A stretch of 64,000 nucleotides of DNA from Clostridia bacterium (GCA_017556745.1 JAFYMF010000044.1:1-64000); one strand, 5' to 3'; numbered from the stretch's first letter, positions 28,760-36,271 are shown. Notes: generated from the letters alone by a model not told the origin. Numbers and translations are program-made.

Positions 28760-29602
28760 ATGAAAAAACTTCTCGTACTGTTTATGACTATCGTTCTTTG
28801 CGCATCACTCTTTGTTGCCTGCTCACCCGCGAACGATACGACTGTAGACGACACCACCGTAGCTGATGACACTACCGTGGCTGACGACACCACCGTAGCT
28901 GACGACACCACTGTGGCTAACGATGAGCCCGCTGATCCCGCGGCTAAGTCCGAGGGCGTTATGACCTATGCTGAGTATGTTGCAGCTGAGATGGATGCTG
29001 AGGTTGTTATCGAGGCATACGTTCAGGCTAAGCAGATTTGGAACGCTGACTATCAGAATGGTTCTCTCTATCTTGCCGATCCCGACGGTGCATACTTCGT
29101 ATATCGTATTGCTTGCGGTGATGAGACCTACAACAAGCTCGATAAGGGTACCAAGGTAAAGGTTACCGGTTATAAGTCTGCGTGGGCAGGTGAGGTTGAA
29201 ATCACCGATGCTACCATCGAGATCCTTGAGGGTAACTGGACCGCAGAAATCAAGGACGTAACCTCTCTGCTTGGATCCGATGATCTTATCAACAATCAGA
29301 ATCAGTTCGTTGCTTTCAAGGGAATGACTGTTGCTGCTTCTACCGATGCTAACGGTAACGAAGTTGCATTCCTTTACGGTTGGGATGGTTCCGGTGTTGA
29401 GGGTTCTGACCTCTACTTCAACGTTTCCATCAATGATAATACCTACAATTTCGTAGTTGAGTCTGATCTTTGCGATAGCTCCTCCGATGTTTATGCAGCT
29501 GTTAAGGCTCTTAATATTGGCGACAAGATCGACCTCGAAGGGTTCCTTTATTGGTATGAGGGTGCAAACCCCCACATCACTGCAGTATCCGCTGCAAAGT
29601 AA
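28760..29602 (+). CDS. Lipoprotein with ADDTTV repeats and OB-fold-like domains
   Basis: A 280-residue exported protein. The lipobox is FVAC (Cys21). A spacer of about five DDTTVA repeats encoded by degenerate 18 bp units follows. Two beta-rich segments then resemble YhcR/OB-fold nucleic-acid-binding-type domains (VVIEAYVQAKQIWNADYQNG, GTKVKVTGYKSAWAGEVEIT, then FVAFKGMTVAAS). Function is unknown. The ATG at 28760 has AAAAAGGAG upstream; a 10-codon extension is unlikely. Codon use is highly biased (GAC, GGT, AAG), indicating strong expression. Confidence 0.7.
   Translation: MKKLLVLFMTIVLCASLFVACSPANDTTVDDTTVADDTTVADDTTVADDTTVANDEPADPAAKSEGVMTYAEYVAAEMDAEVVIEAYVQAKQIWNADYQNGSLYLADPDGAYFVYRIACGDETYNKLDKGTKVKVTGYKSAWAGEVEITDATIEILEGNWTAEIKDVTSLLGSDDLINNQNQFVAFKGMTVAASTDANGNEVAFLYGWDGSGVEGSDLYFNVSINDNTYNFVVESDLCDSSSDVYAAVKALNIGDKIDLEGFLYWYEGANPHITAVSAAK
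28844..28925 (+). repeat. 18 bp coding repeats (ADDTTV)
   Basis: Four to five degenerate 18 bp units encoding ADDTTV lie between the lipobox and the folded part of the lipoprotein. Confidence 0.75.
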
Positions 29603-29620
29603 TTAAAACTGCATAGTTTA

Positions 29621-29650
29621 AGATGCCCGAGGTCTCGGGCATCTTTTTTT
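29621..29650 (+). terminator. Terminator of the OB-fold lipoprotein gene
   Basis: AGATGCCCGAG, loop GT, CTCGGGCATCT followed by TTTTTTTG. Confidence 0.9.
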
Positions 29651-29664
29651 GTCTGTATATTCTC

Positions 29665-29693
29665 TTGAAATATTATCAAAATAGTTGTATTAT
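29665..29693 (+). promoter_or_regulatory. Promoter of the peroxiredoxin gene
   Basis: TTGAAA (29665-29670), 17 nt, TATTAT (29688-29693). Confidence 0.65.
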
Positions 29694-29724
29694 ATATAAA
29701 AGGAAAGAAAAAGGAGATCATCTA

Positions 29725-30177
29725 ATGCTAAAAGAAGGAATGAAAGCACCTGATTTTACACTTTTTGACAAGGACGGAAAAGAGGTCTCTCTCTCCGACT
29801 TTCTTGGCAAGAAGGTAGTTTTATATTTTTATCCCAAAGATAATACCCCCGGATGTACCCGTCAGGCATGTGCATTTGCAGGAGCATATACAGCGTTCAA
29901 AGATAAAAATATAGAGGTCATAGGTATTAGCCGCGACAGTATTGCCTCTCACGTAAAGTTTGCAGAAAAGCATTCTCTTCCATTTGTTCTTCTGTCTGAC
30001 CCGGAGGTTAAAGCGGCAGAGGCTTACGGAGTCTGGCAGGAAAAGAAGCTGTATGGTAAGGTATCTATGGGAATCGTCCGTACCACCTTTATAATAGACG
30101 AGAGCGGTAATATTGAAAAGGTTATGCCTAAGGTAAAGCCGGACACCAATGCCGCAGAGATCCTTGAGTACCTCTGA
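29725..30177 (+). CDS. bcp: Thioredoxin-dependent thiol peroxidase (Bcp/PrxQ peroxiredoxin)
   Basis: A 150-residue peroxiredoxin. APDFTLFDKDGKEVSLSDF and LYFYPKDNTPGCTRQACAF give the peroxidatic Cys with a second Cys five residues later, the PrxQ/Bcp arrangement. It reduces hydroperoxides with thioredoxin. The ATG at 29725 follows AAAAAGGAGATC; a longer 184-codon reading would start upstream of the promoter and is rejected. Confidence 0.94.
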   Translation: MLKEGMKAPDFTLFDKDGKEVSLSDFLGKKVVLYFYPKDNTPGCTRQACAFAGAYTAFKDKNIEVIGISRDSIASHVKFAEKHSLPFVLLSDPEVKAAEAYGVWQEKKLYGKVSMGIVRTTFIIDESGNIEKVMPKVKPDTNAAEILEYL

Positions 30178-30182
30178 TAATA

Positions 30183-30469
30183 ATGAAAAGCTTAGTTCAT
30201 AGTAAGCTCACCCACAATGACTACCTTTTCCGCAGAATAAAGGACAGCGAGATACAGCTCATGTTTGAGATGATACTCAGCCGTATGCGTTGGATGGACG
30301 AGGTTGGTATCGAGCAATGGAACAAAACGGAATAAAATTTTTCCGTCTTGACAGTGCTGTCGGTAACGATAAGCTTGAAAAATACTACTCTGACATGGGT
30401 TTTACACCTGCAGGAGTATGTGTTGACGGATTATATACAGGTGTGCTCAGACAAAAGAAGCTACAGTGA
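30183..30469 (+). pseudogene. GNAT acetyltransferase remnant with internal deletion and frameshift
   Basis: Two short in-phase pieces look like the ends of one GNAT protein. The first (MKSLVHSKLTHNDYL to GIEQWNKTE, stop near 30333) resembles the N-terminal part with the RMRWMDEVGIEQW segment. The second (GIKFFRLDSAVGNDKLEKYY then MGFTPAGVCVDGLYTGVL) resembles the C-terminal part. The central acetyl-CoA-binding region is absent and the two pieces are in different frames. It is therefore a decayed gene, not an active enzyme. Confidence 0.7.
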
Positions 30470-30557
30470 GAGTCCTCTGTATCCGAGTCAAGTTTTTCAT
30501 ATTCCAGACTATAACTATGACTATTACCAAACACCATAACAATAGGCGGTAAAAAAG

Positions 30558-31151
30558 ATGAATATATATGATATTTCTCAAGATATATACGGATGCTCGG
30601 TGTATCCCGGAGATCCGGTACCTAAAAAAGAGGTGCTCTGTTCCATCGCTAACGGTGACGTATGTAATCTCACACAGTTTTCTATGTGCGCCCACAACGG
30701 TACTCACTTAGACGCACCTTATCACTTTTTTGATAACGGCAAGAAGATAGACCAGCTTCCCCTCAAGCAAACCGTAGGTCTTGCATATCTGGCAGAAACA
30801 GACGTAGATCTTACGAAACACTCGGCAGAAAAGATTATTACTGCGGCAAGAGTTGCTTACCCGGGATGTGAGAAAAAAATTCTTATCAAGGGCAAAGCCG
30901 TTGTCACCGAAGAAGCGGCACAAGTCTTTGTCACCTCAGGTGTTGAGCTTGTAGGTGTTGAATCACAAACTGTCGGACCGTTTGATGCCCCAATGGAGGT
31001 ACATAAAATACTTCTCAGTGCAGACGTTGTACTGCTGGAAGGTTTAAGACTTTCCGAGGTAAAGGAGGGACCGTACTTTCTCTCCGCCGCTCCTCTCTCC
31101 CTTGGAGACGGTGACGGTGCACCCACGAGAGCGTTTCTTATAGAAATATAA
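30558..31151 (+). CDS. Cyclase family protein (kynurenine-formamidase-like metal hydrolase)
   Basis: A 197-residue protein of the Cyclase/KynB family. The metal-binding motif NGTHLDAPYHFF is intact, and ISQDIYGCSVYPGDP is the usual N-terminus. Members hydrolyse formamides or cyclic amides; the substrate here is unknown and no tryptophan-degradation genes are nearby. It ends at the first copy of a duplicated terminator. Confidence 0.85.
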   Translation: MNIYDISQDIYGCSVYPGDPVPKKEVLCSIANGDVCNLTQFSMCAHNGTHLDAPYHFFDNGKKIDQLPLKQTVGLAYLAETDVDLTKHSAEKIITAARVAYPGCEKKILIKGKAVVTEEAAQVFVTSGVELVGVESQTVGPFDAPMEVHKILLSADVVLLEGLRLSEVKEGPYFLSAAPLSLGDGDGAPTRAFLIEI

Positions 31152-31207
31152 TATAAAAAGACACCCGACCGGGTGTCTTTTTATATTGGCTGGGATAGCC
31201 GGATTTG
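31150..31207. repeat. 58 bp direct repeat, copy 1 (tRNA-Gln 3' end plus terminator)
   Basis: Identical to 31319-31376. On the minus strand it comprises the last 21 nt of tRNA-Gln including CCA, followed by the tRNA terminator. This copy has no tRNA body. The hairpin (AAAAAGACACCCG/CGGGTGTCTTTTT) also terminates the cyclase gene. Confidence 0.9.
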
Positions 31208-31318
31208 CGAACCGTGATTTTCGTTTTTTGTTTGCTTTTTTCTTCAGTTTCTGCTACGAAAATCTTACTCTGTGCTAACGCACAGTGGCGATCCTGCATA
31301 CTATAGACTATTCTAAAC

Positions 31319-31376
31319 AATATAAAAAGACACCCGACCGGGTGTCTTTTTATATTGGCTGGGATAGCCGGATTTG
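31319..31376. repeat. 58 bp direct repeat, copy 2 (overlaps the intact tRNA-Gln)
   Basis: A perfect second copy, 169 bp from the first. It contains the 3' end of the complete tRNA-Gln gene and its terminator. Such duplication of a tRNA 3' end is what tRNA-targeting integrases leave behind. Confidence 0.9.
31321..31353 (-). terminator. Terminator of tRNA-Gln
   Basis: Perfect stem AAAAAGACACCCG with CGGGTGTCTTTTT, symmetrical and usable in both directions. Confidence 0.85.
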
Positions 31377-31430
31377 AACCGACGAATGCGAGAGTCAAAG
31401 TCTCGTGCCTTACCGCTTGGCGATATCCCA
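31356..31430 (-). tRNA. tRNA-Gln (TTG anticodon)
   Basis: A 75 nt cloverleaf with encoded CCA. The acceptor stem is TGGGATA/TATCCCA, the anticodon loop CTTTGAC places TTG at positions 34-36, and the T-loop is GGTTCAAATCC. Complete and apparently functional. Confidence 0.95.
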
Positions 31431-31441
31431 TCGACCTATAT

Positions 31442-31470
31442 ATTTTATCACAATTACCGCAACATGTCAA
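31442..31470 (-). promoter_or_regulatory. Promoter of tRNA-Gln
   Basis: On the minus strand TTGACA (31470-31465), 17 nt, TAAAAT (31447-31442), just upstream of the tRNA. Confidence 0.75.
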
Positions 31471-31505
31471 GAAAAAGAGTGTCGATAGCTTTTTTAATTT
31501 ACTAC

Positions 31506-31534
31506 TTGAAAACAAGTTCTAAATGTGATATAAT
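31506..31534 (+). promoter_or_regulatory. Promoter of the tRNA-Ser-like repeats and tRNA-Ser
   Basis: TTGAAA (31506-31511), 17 nt, TATAAT (31529-31534). The predicted start (near 31541) would make one transcript covering two tRNA-like repeats and tRNA-Ser, ending at the terminator at 31905. Confidence 0.7.
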
Positions 31535-31554
31535 ACTTGAGTGCAAAGTAGCAC

Positions 31555-31666
31555 GCAGAGATATCGAAGCGGTCATAACATGAATTGCCATTGACAATTC
31601 CGATGACTCGAAATCATCGTGCCGTCAGGCGCGACGGAGCTATGTCTGTGCACAAAAACTTAATAC
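31555..31666 (+). ncRNA. tRNA-Ser-like repeat unit 1 (112 nt)
   Basis: The first 25 nt match the start of the downstream tRNA-Ser except for one C/T change. The unit keeps a CTCGAAA anticodon loop inside the stem CGATGA/TCATCG. An extra hairpin (GAATTGCC...ACAATTC, one mismatch) replaces the 3' side of the D-arm. A variable-arm-like hairpin follows (CCGTC/GACGG). TCTGTGC can pair with the acceptor GCAGAGA at 6 of 7 positions. No T-arm exists. Whether it is processed or charged is unknown. Confidence 0.6.
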
Positions 31667-31778
31667 GCAGAGATATCGAAGTGGTCATAACATGAATTGC
31701 CATTGGCAATTCCGATGACTCGAAATCATCGTGCCGTCAGGCGCGACGGAGCTATGTCTGTGCACAAAAACTTAATAC
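31667..31778 (+). ncRNA. tRNA-Ser-like repeat unit 2 (112 nt)
   Basis: A near-identical tandem copy of unit 1, with two substitutions that I can see (31682 and one in the extra hairpin). The second change makes the inserted hairpin GAATTGCC-ATT-GGCAATTC perfectly paired, so the structure is maintained. It is followed immediately, in the same 112 bp register, by the genuine tRNA-Ser. Confidence 0.6.
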
Positions 31779-31867
31779 GCAGAGATATCGAAGTGGTCAT
31801 AACGGGGCTGACTCGAAATCAGTTTGCTGGCAACAGCACGAGGGTTCGAATCCCTCTCTCTGCGCCA
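31779..31867 (+). tRNA. tRNA-Ser (CGA anticodon)
   Basis: An 89 nt class II tRNA with encoded CCA. Acceptor GCAGAGA/TCTCTGC with discriminator G, anticodon stem-loop GCTGA-CTCGAAA-TCAGT giving CGA, a long variable arm, and T-arm GAGGGTTCGAATCCCTC. It appears intact. Its last 27 bp recur at 38143-38169. Confidence 0.92.
31841..31867 (+). repeat. Putative attachment site (attL) in the tRNA-Ser 3' end
   Basis: 27 bp identical to 38143-38169, comprising the T-arm from its AGGG through the CCA. The two copies bracket a 6.3 kb block of accessory genes. Confidence 0.75.
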
Positions 31868-31868
31868 G

Positions 31869-31905
31869 AAAGAGCCTAAAATGTTAAGTTTTAGGCTCTT
31901 TTTTC
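31869..31905 (+). terminator. Terminator after tRNA-Ser
   Basis: AAGAGCCTAAAA, loop TGTTAAG, TTTTAGGCTCTT then TTTTT. It differs from the terminator next to the distal copy at 38174, so it probably came with the island. Confidence 0.85.
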
Positions 31906-31957
31906 GTTCTGGCACGAAAAAATGTGAAATTTGGAATTATGATTCCAACCAATCGTG

Positions 31958-32803
31958 TTAATCCTCTATTTTCTTGAACGCTTCGTAATTTGCTACTTCG
32001 CGTTCCATATGGTACACCGCATACTCAATCGTGTCGAAGTGGTATAGGTAGTCTTGCATCACGGTGTTGAATACCTTGGCAACGATTGCTGGAGGATTTC
32101 TGAATGCCCCACAGCCGAACGCACCGAGGATCAGCACCTCATTTCCGTTGGCAGCTGATACCTCAAAGATTCTGCGGATTCGCTTTGTCAGCAGTTTTTC
32201 GAGATCTGCAGGCGTTATCTTTGCAGCCTTGTCTCCGGCGTGAGGATTCATAGAGTTGCTCGGACGTTCACGCAGATTCGGGGCCGCGCAGGTTAGAATA
32301 TTCACGTTCCACCAATCCTCTTTGAGCAAGGGTTCGGGAAAGTTCGTGTCACTCTTGAACACGCACACATCCGGAGTATAAATGCAGTCGTTGTTGTATA
32401 ACGGATTGGCTGCTTTGCGATGCGATTTATAGAAAGCACTCCACATCGCATCGGTGTTCAGACACGGGTACAGCATCGTGCATCGGCAAAGGCATTCCTC
32501 TTGTGCGGAAGAGCCGTTCACCACACCGCCGCCGGGATTGGTTGCCGAAGCAAAGTTCAGTACGCAGACCTTCTTGCCCTGCTTGGCATAGCTCTCGGCG
32601 GCTTCGAGAGAACGTTTGCCGCTGACTATAACTTTCGCTTTTTCGGATTTGTAAGCTTAAGGAATGATAATGTTATCGGTTTCGGCTATGAATGCTTGTG
32701 CTTGGATTTAATGTTGGACGGTGGTCATCAGAGCTGAGTCCGATGTATATTGCCATTCGGTATCGCGGAATATCTCCGCGTTTTTTGTTCTTCTGTCAGT
32801 CAT
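31958..32803 (-). pseudogene. TIGR02452-family (DUF2263, macro/PARG-like) protein with two in-frame stop codons
   Basis: The reading frame from ATG 32803 gives MTDRRTKNAEIFRDTEWQYT, then TAA at 32710-32708, a further matching segment, a second TAA at 32659-32657, then an uninterrupted C-terminal part with family motifs (FASATNPGGGVVNGSSAQEE, LGAFGCGAFRNPP). All segments are in one frame and together match the full family length (281 codons). The family is related to poly(ADP-ribose) glycohydrolase and macro domains. Two nonsense mutations without frameshift suggest recent inactivation. A 188-residue product from an internal GTG at 32524 is possible but lacks the glycine-rich loop start. Confidence 0.8.
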
Positions 32804-32866
32804 GTGATCACATCCTTTCTTTGTGGTAGCACACAAGATACCACAGAAATCCGGGAAAGTATAGAG

Positions 32867-33189
32867 TTATTTTACCTTTTTCTTGCGTGATTTTATTGCC
32901 TCATAGCTCGCATATACCAAACGTTCGAGCTGATCATCGGCAGCATCAGGCAGGCGCACCGAAATCCAATGGTACGTATTCATGTGGTATGCTGGATATA
33001 CACCGTACGTAGCATTGAATGAGCCGAACATTTCGAGCGGCAGCTTGAGATTGACTCTGTCGATCACCACCTTGTCGCTGTCTGCCGAACTTCCGGTGGG
33101 ATACGCGCATCACGATGACGTACCATTTGCGATTGTTGCATGACGAAACACCGCCGTTTCGAAGTATTCCTCGAAGGGATAATCGGCGG
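32867..33189 (-). pseudogene. MmcQ/YjbR-like protein, broken by frameshifts
   Basis: Three frames carry consecutive pieces of one YjbR-type protein: YPFEEYFETAVFRHA, then NRKWYVIVMRVSHRKFG, then VVIDRVNLKLPLEMFG...YHMNTYHWISVRLPD to the stop at 32867. The fold is a small alpha/beta double-wing protein of unclear function. Frameshifts lie near 33135 and 33085. The first 20-30 residues of the family are missing because the gene is joined to the GIY-YIG gene upstream. Confidence 0.7.
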
Positions 33190-33674
33190 CAGTACCCTGA
33201 TGTATGAACGTAATTGTTGCGCCAACGGGAATCTTGCACTTGGAGAAGGCAAACGGAGAAAGACGCTCGATGTGGTCTTTCTCAATCTCCTGCGCCAAAT
33301 TTTCGCTCTTTTTCTCTTCAGCAGAGGGATCATACAGATGAAGCCTGTCTTTGCGGCCGCCGAGCACGGCAATTGTCTCAAGGATAGAATAAGCCTGTTC
33401 GGGTGTCATCGCATAGAATTCACGAACGCGCTGTTTACCGTCCACATTGTCGATAGATCGCAGATTTGGATTGAGCTGGTCAATCAGTGCATGGAGTTTC
33501 AAGTCCGTAAGGCGTTCCTCAACCTCGTATGTAGCGTAAATGCGGAAGGCAAAAGGAATACACTCACTGTTATTCAGTTGTTTCAACCGCGATTCCACGT
33601 TGTCAGCGTAGCCGATCTTGACATATTGTGGGAGGAGGGATTTGTAAGAATATAAATTACGCCAGCTTTATTCA
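33190..33674 (-). pseudogene. GIY-YIG nuclease-family gene, frameshifted and truncated at the 3' end
   Basis: From ATG 33674 (after TAGGAG) the frame reads MNKAGVIYILTNPS. After a one-base deletion near 33640 it continues in another frame as PQYVKIGYADNVESRLKQLN and on to about residue 150 (ENLAQEIEKDHIERLSPFAF). GVIYIL and VKIGYA are the GIY-YIG/T5orf172 core. Beyond about GATITFIHQG the sequence switches to a YjbR-like protein, so the 3' end is a deletion junction. The locus is not functional as a nuclease unless the frameshift is bypassed. Confidence 0.7.
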
Positions 33675-33691
33675 TAGAAACTCCTACTGTA

Positions 33692-34231
33692 TCAAGAATG
33701 TGGAATATTGTCTTTCGCTCTTGCCTCATAATATTCATTTGTCAATTCAGATCGCAAGAACGAGCCGTTCAAGAGCTTTATAAACGCTTCTTTAGATTTT
33801 TTTGTATCCAATCGTATTGCAAGACCATCGTCACTATATTTGAAAGCGCCTTTAAGACCAGGATTTGTTTTTGTAAATTCCACTATAACTTCTTTGGGAA
33901 TATTATTTGCAAAAATAGGTGATGTCTTTTTCACTTTGGAGAGTTTTCTTGCAAAAGATACCTCTTCGGCACTATCTTTTAATACTTGAATATCTTCCAA
34001 AGGTTCGAGACTGTCTATTGATTCAATTGTGGTTGATGCCTCTCGAAATATCAGTTCATTAAAACCAAGATTTCGTTCCAGCGCCTTGACATCGGTAACA
34101 AATATCTCATCGCCAACACGGATGAGCTGAAAATCTCCGTTCAAGCGAAGGATATCATCGCTACTAATTTTTTCGAATCGTTCAGCACTCTTTTTGAGTC
34201 CTATGCAGACCAAGCAATAAATAAGAAACAA
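33692..34231 (-). pseudogene. DUF4868 (KwaB-like) protein, N-terminally truncated
   Basis: About 165 residues resemble the C-terminal half of DUF4868 proteins, the family of KwaB from the Kiwa anti-phage system: GDFQLIRVGDEIFVTDVKAL, then the helical middle, ending KLLNGSFLRSELTNEYYEA. Full-length members are about 300 residues. The ORF opens at a TTG without a ribosome-binding site, its first 12 residues (FLIYCLVCIGL) do not fit the family, and an in-frame TAA lies upstream at about 34245. No KwaA-like membrane protein is adjacent. The family call is by memory of sequence pattern. Confidence 0.5.
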
Positions 34232-34307
34232 GAGATGCGCTTAATTGAATATACCGGAAATATTATCGCTGCCAATACCTCTTACGATCAACAGATAACT
34301 TGAATGA

Positions 34308-35459
34308 TCACAGATTATTTATCCACTGAAAATTCTTTTCGTCCCGAACCCGTGTATTTCTCGGGCAGGTTTCAAGAATACGAACTGCTTCTGTGAACTG
34401 CTTATTATCGCGAATCAGATCGTATATCGACTGTTTCATCTGATACAGGTAATCTTCCGGTGAGCCACACGCCCCCTGTCTGCCCATTTTCGATTCATCG
34501 TAAACCAAATGACTGACAAGATATGATGTATGTTCGGCATAGGGCGGGATTGATTCGTGCATTGCCGAAAATTCGGCGGTTTTCAGCCAGCATTTAGCCG
34601 ATTTTTCGCCGTCGCCTTTCATCATGTATGTTTCCGCCATACGGGAGTACGATGCAGCCATATGCCATGCATAATCGAGATAATCTCCATCCCGGAACAG
34701 ACAGTTATAGATTGCAATCTGCATCTCATTCACGGCGATCCATGTGTCGTCATCACACTGCGGCATGCCTTTCGAATCTTCGAACCATCTGCCGCACAGG
34801 TCAAGCACCTTTCTGTTGAACCACCAGAGCAGTTCCTGCATATTTTTCTGACGAAGTTCGATTCCTTTATCTGTGTCCGCAGGATAGATGTCTTCCATCC
34901 ACAGTTCCTGAGTGAAATTGAATCCGGATGGGATTTTCTTACGCATTTCTTCTCTCTCCTCAGGCTCGCAGACACAGCACAGGCTCTCGATAGCTCCATA
35001 ACGATAGTCTTCCACTGTGCATCCTTCAAGAACCAGCTCAGCTACACGGCGGATTTCCGGCTTGCGCTCCTGCCAGTTCTCGTACGTCACATCATACGAC
35101 TGAAGTGCGGTTGTATAGAAATCCATCATTTTATAGGAATACGGATATCTTTTATAACCTTCTACCGCCATGGTAAGGGCTTTTGCTTCGTCTCCGAGAC
35201 GTGCGGTCTCGCGGCAGTCAGCAATTAATTGGTCAATCATTGCATCGGTTTGGGTTTTATCATTCCCCAGAAGCTCATCTATGGTAACACCGAAATAATT
35301 CGCTATCACAGGTAAAGTATCAATATCGGGATAGGTTTCCGCGCGTTCCCATTTGGAAACGGTCTGCGGAGTAACACCCACGAATTCTGCCAGTTTTTCC
35401 TGTGTGATGTCAGCGGTGCGGCGGAGCTTCTTGATATTTTCGCTGAAGTATTTTTTCAT
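34308..35459 (-). CDS. XRE-family transcriptional regulator with long helical C-terminal domain
   Basis: A 383-residue protein. Residues 1-65 are a Cro/CI helix-turn-helix (NIKKLRRTADITQEKLAEFV, GVTPQTVSKWERAETYPDID). The remaining 310 residues are alpha-helical and TPR-like, of the type seen in many clostridial one-component regulators, and contain several Cys residues. CACGGAGA precedes the ATG, and a promoter with a 17 nt spacer lies 40 bp upstream. It sits inside the island and may regulate its neighbours. The ligand is unknown. Confidence 0.85.
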   Translation of the reverse strand: MKKYFSENIKKLRRTADITQEKLAEFVGVTPQTVSKWERAETYPDIDTLPVIANYFGVTIDELLGNDKTQTDAMIDQLIADCRETARLGDEAKALTMAVEGYKRYPYSYKMMDFYTTALQSYDVTYENWQERKPEIRRVAELVLEGCTVEDYRYGAIESLCCVCEPEEREEMRKKIPSGFNFTQELWMEDIYPADTDKGIELRQKNMQELLWWFNRKVLDLCGRWFEDSKGMPQCDDDTWIAVNEMQIAIYNCLFRDGDYLDYAWHMAASYSRMAETYMMKGDGEKSAKCWLKTAEFSAMHESIPPYAEHTSYLVSHLVYDESKMGRQGACGSPEDYLYQMKQSIYDLIRDNKQFTEAVRILETCPRNTRVRDEKNFQWINNL

Positions 35460-35499
35460 TTTTTATCTCCGTGATATTTATTACGGTACCGTTGTATTA

Positions 35500-35528
35500 A
35501 GTGTACATCATGATAAAGTGAAAATCAA
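35500..35528 (-). promoter_or_regulatory. Promoter of the XRE regulator gene
   Basis: On the minus strand TTGATT (35528-35523), 17 nt, TACACT (35505-35500). Confidence 0.6.
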
Positions 35529-35626
35529 TAACGCGTTTGGCGGGGATTTTTCCCGTTCTTCGTTAGTTTTATAAGACTGTATGATAATTGCATCATATCT
35601 CGTTTGCCATTCCGGGTACGAAGATA

Positions 35627-35662
35627 ACACCCCACTGCCAATAACGGCGGTGAGGTGTTTGG
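35627..35662. terminator. Terminator-like hairpin after the GNAT gene
   Basis: AACACCTCACCGCC, loop GTTATT, GGCAGTGGGGTGTT with a few mismatches. The T tract is weak, so termination is uncertain. Confidence 0.4.
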
Positions 35663-35722
35663 ATTTCCTATTCAGTTTCTGCTTTCCTGCATATTCTCAC
35701 AAAACCCCCTCATCCCAGCGGC

Positions 35723-36271
35723 TTACAGTTTTTTCATCATCCAATCCGCGTCCGCATACGTACCGTCCGAATATCTCACATTGTCCGGAAAGGTACCGTA
35801 TTTTTCAAACCCCAGACTTCTGTACAATGCGATCGCCCTTTTGTTATCCGAAATCACTTCCAGTTCCGCCTGTTCATATCCGGCTTCCTTCGCCGCTTCA
35901 AGAACTGCCTGCATCATTTTCCTGCCGATTCCGCAGCCGCAGTATTCCTGATACAGTGCAATGGCGATCCCGCAGCGATGGGCATATCTTCTGTACGGTG
36001 CAATGCTCATCAGCGAACAGTTTCCGATGTGTTTCCCGTCAATGAAAGCGACAAGCATCAGTTCCCGTTCGTCCTCCGCTTTGCGTTCGATAAACGCTTT
36101 TTCCTGTTCGGGAGTTATGGTAATTTCGTCCGGTTCCCGGATCAGATACGGGGTTTCCGCCGATGTTATTCTGAGATATTCGATCAAAGCGTCCGCATCC
36201 TCCGTTTCTGCTTTCCGCAGGAGAACTTCCCGCCCGAACTTATCTCTGAACTGTACCGATTCAAAATTCAT
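35723..36271 (-). CDS. GNAT family N-acetyltransferase
   Basis: A 182-residue acetyltransferase. ELMLVAFIDGKHIGNCSLM, then YQEYCGCGIGRKMMQAVLEA (motif A, acetyl-CoA pyrophosphate binding) and NKRAIALYRSLGFEKYGTFP (motif B) are intact. The N-terminus (VLLRKAETEDADALIEYLR) fits the family of ribosomal-protein or small-molecule acetylators. AAAGGAAAAAGC precedes the ATG. The substrate is unknown. GC content seems higher than in the flanks, consistent with transfer. Confidence 0.88.
   Translation of the reverse strand: MNFESVQFRDKFGREVLLRKAETEDADALIEYLRITSAETPYLIREPDEITITPEQEKAFIERKAEDERELMLVAFIDGKHIGNCSLMSIAPYRRYAHRCGIAIALYQEYCGCGIGRKMMQAVLEAAKEAGYEQAELEVISDNKRAIALYRSLGFEKYGTFPDNVRYSDGTYADADWMMKKL

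Noticed and set aside
28823..29575. 250-codon minus-strand ORF opposite the OB-fold lipoprotein
   Set aside because: It arises from the biased codon use of the highly expressed gene on the other strand; repetitive sequence and no family.
31555..31778. CRISPR array or simple satellite for the 112 bp tandem repeats
   Set aside because: The units have no spacers, are contiguous and start with tRNA-Ser sequence, so a tRNA-derived repeat is the better description.
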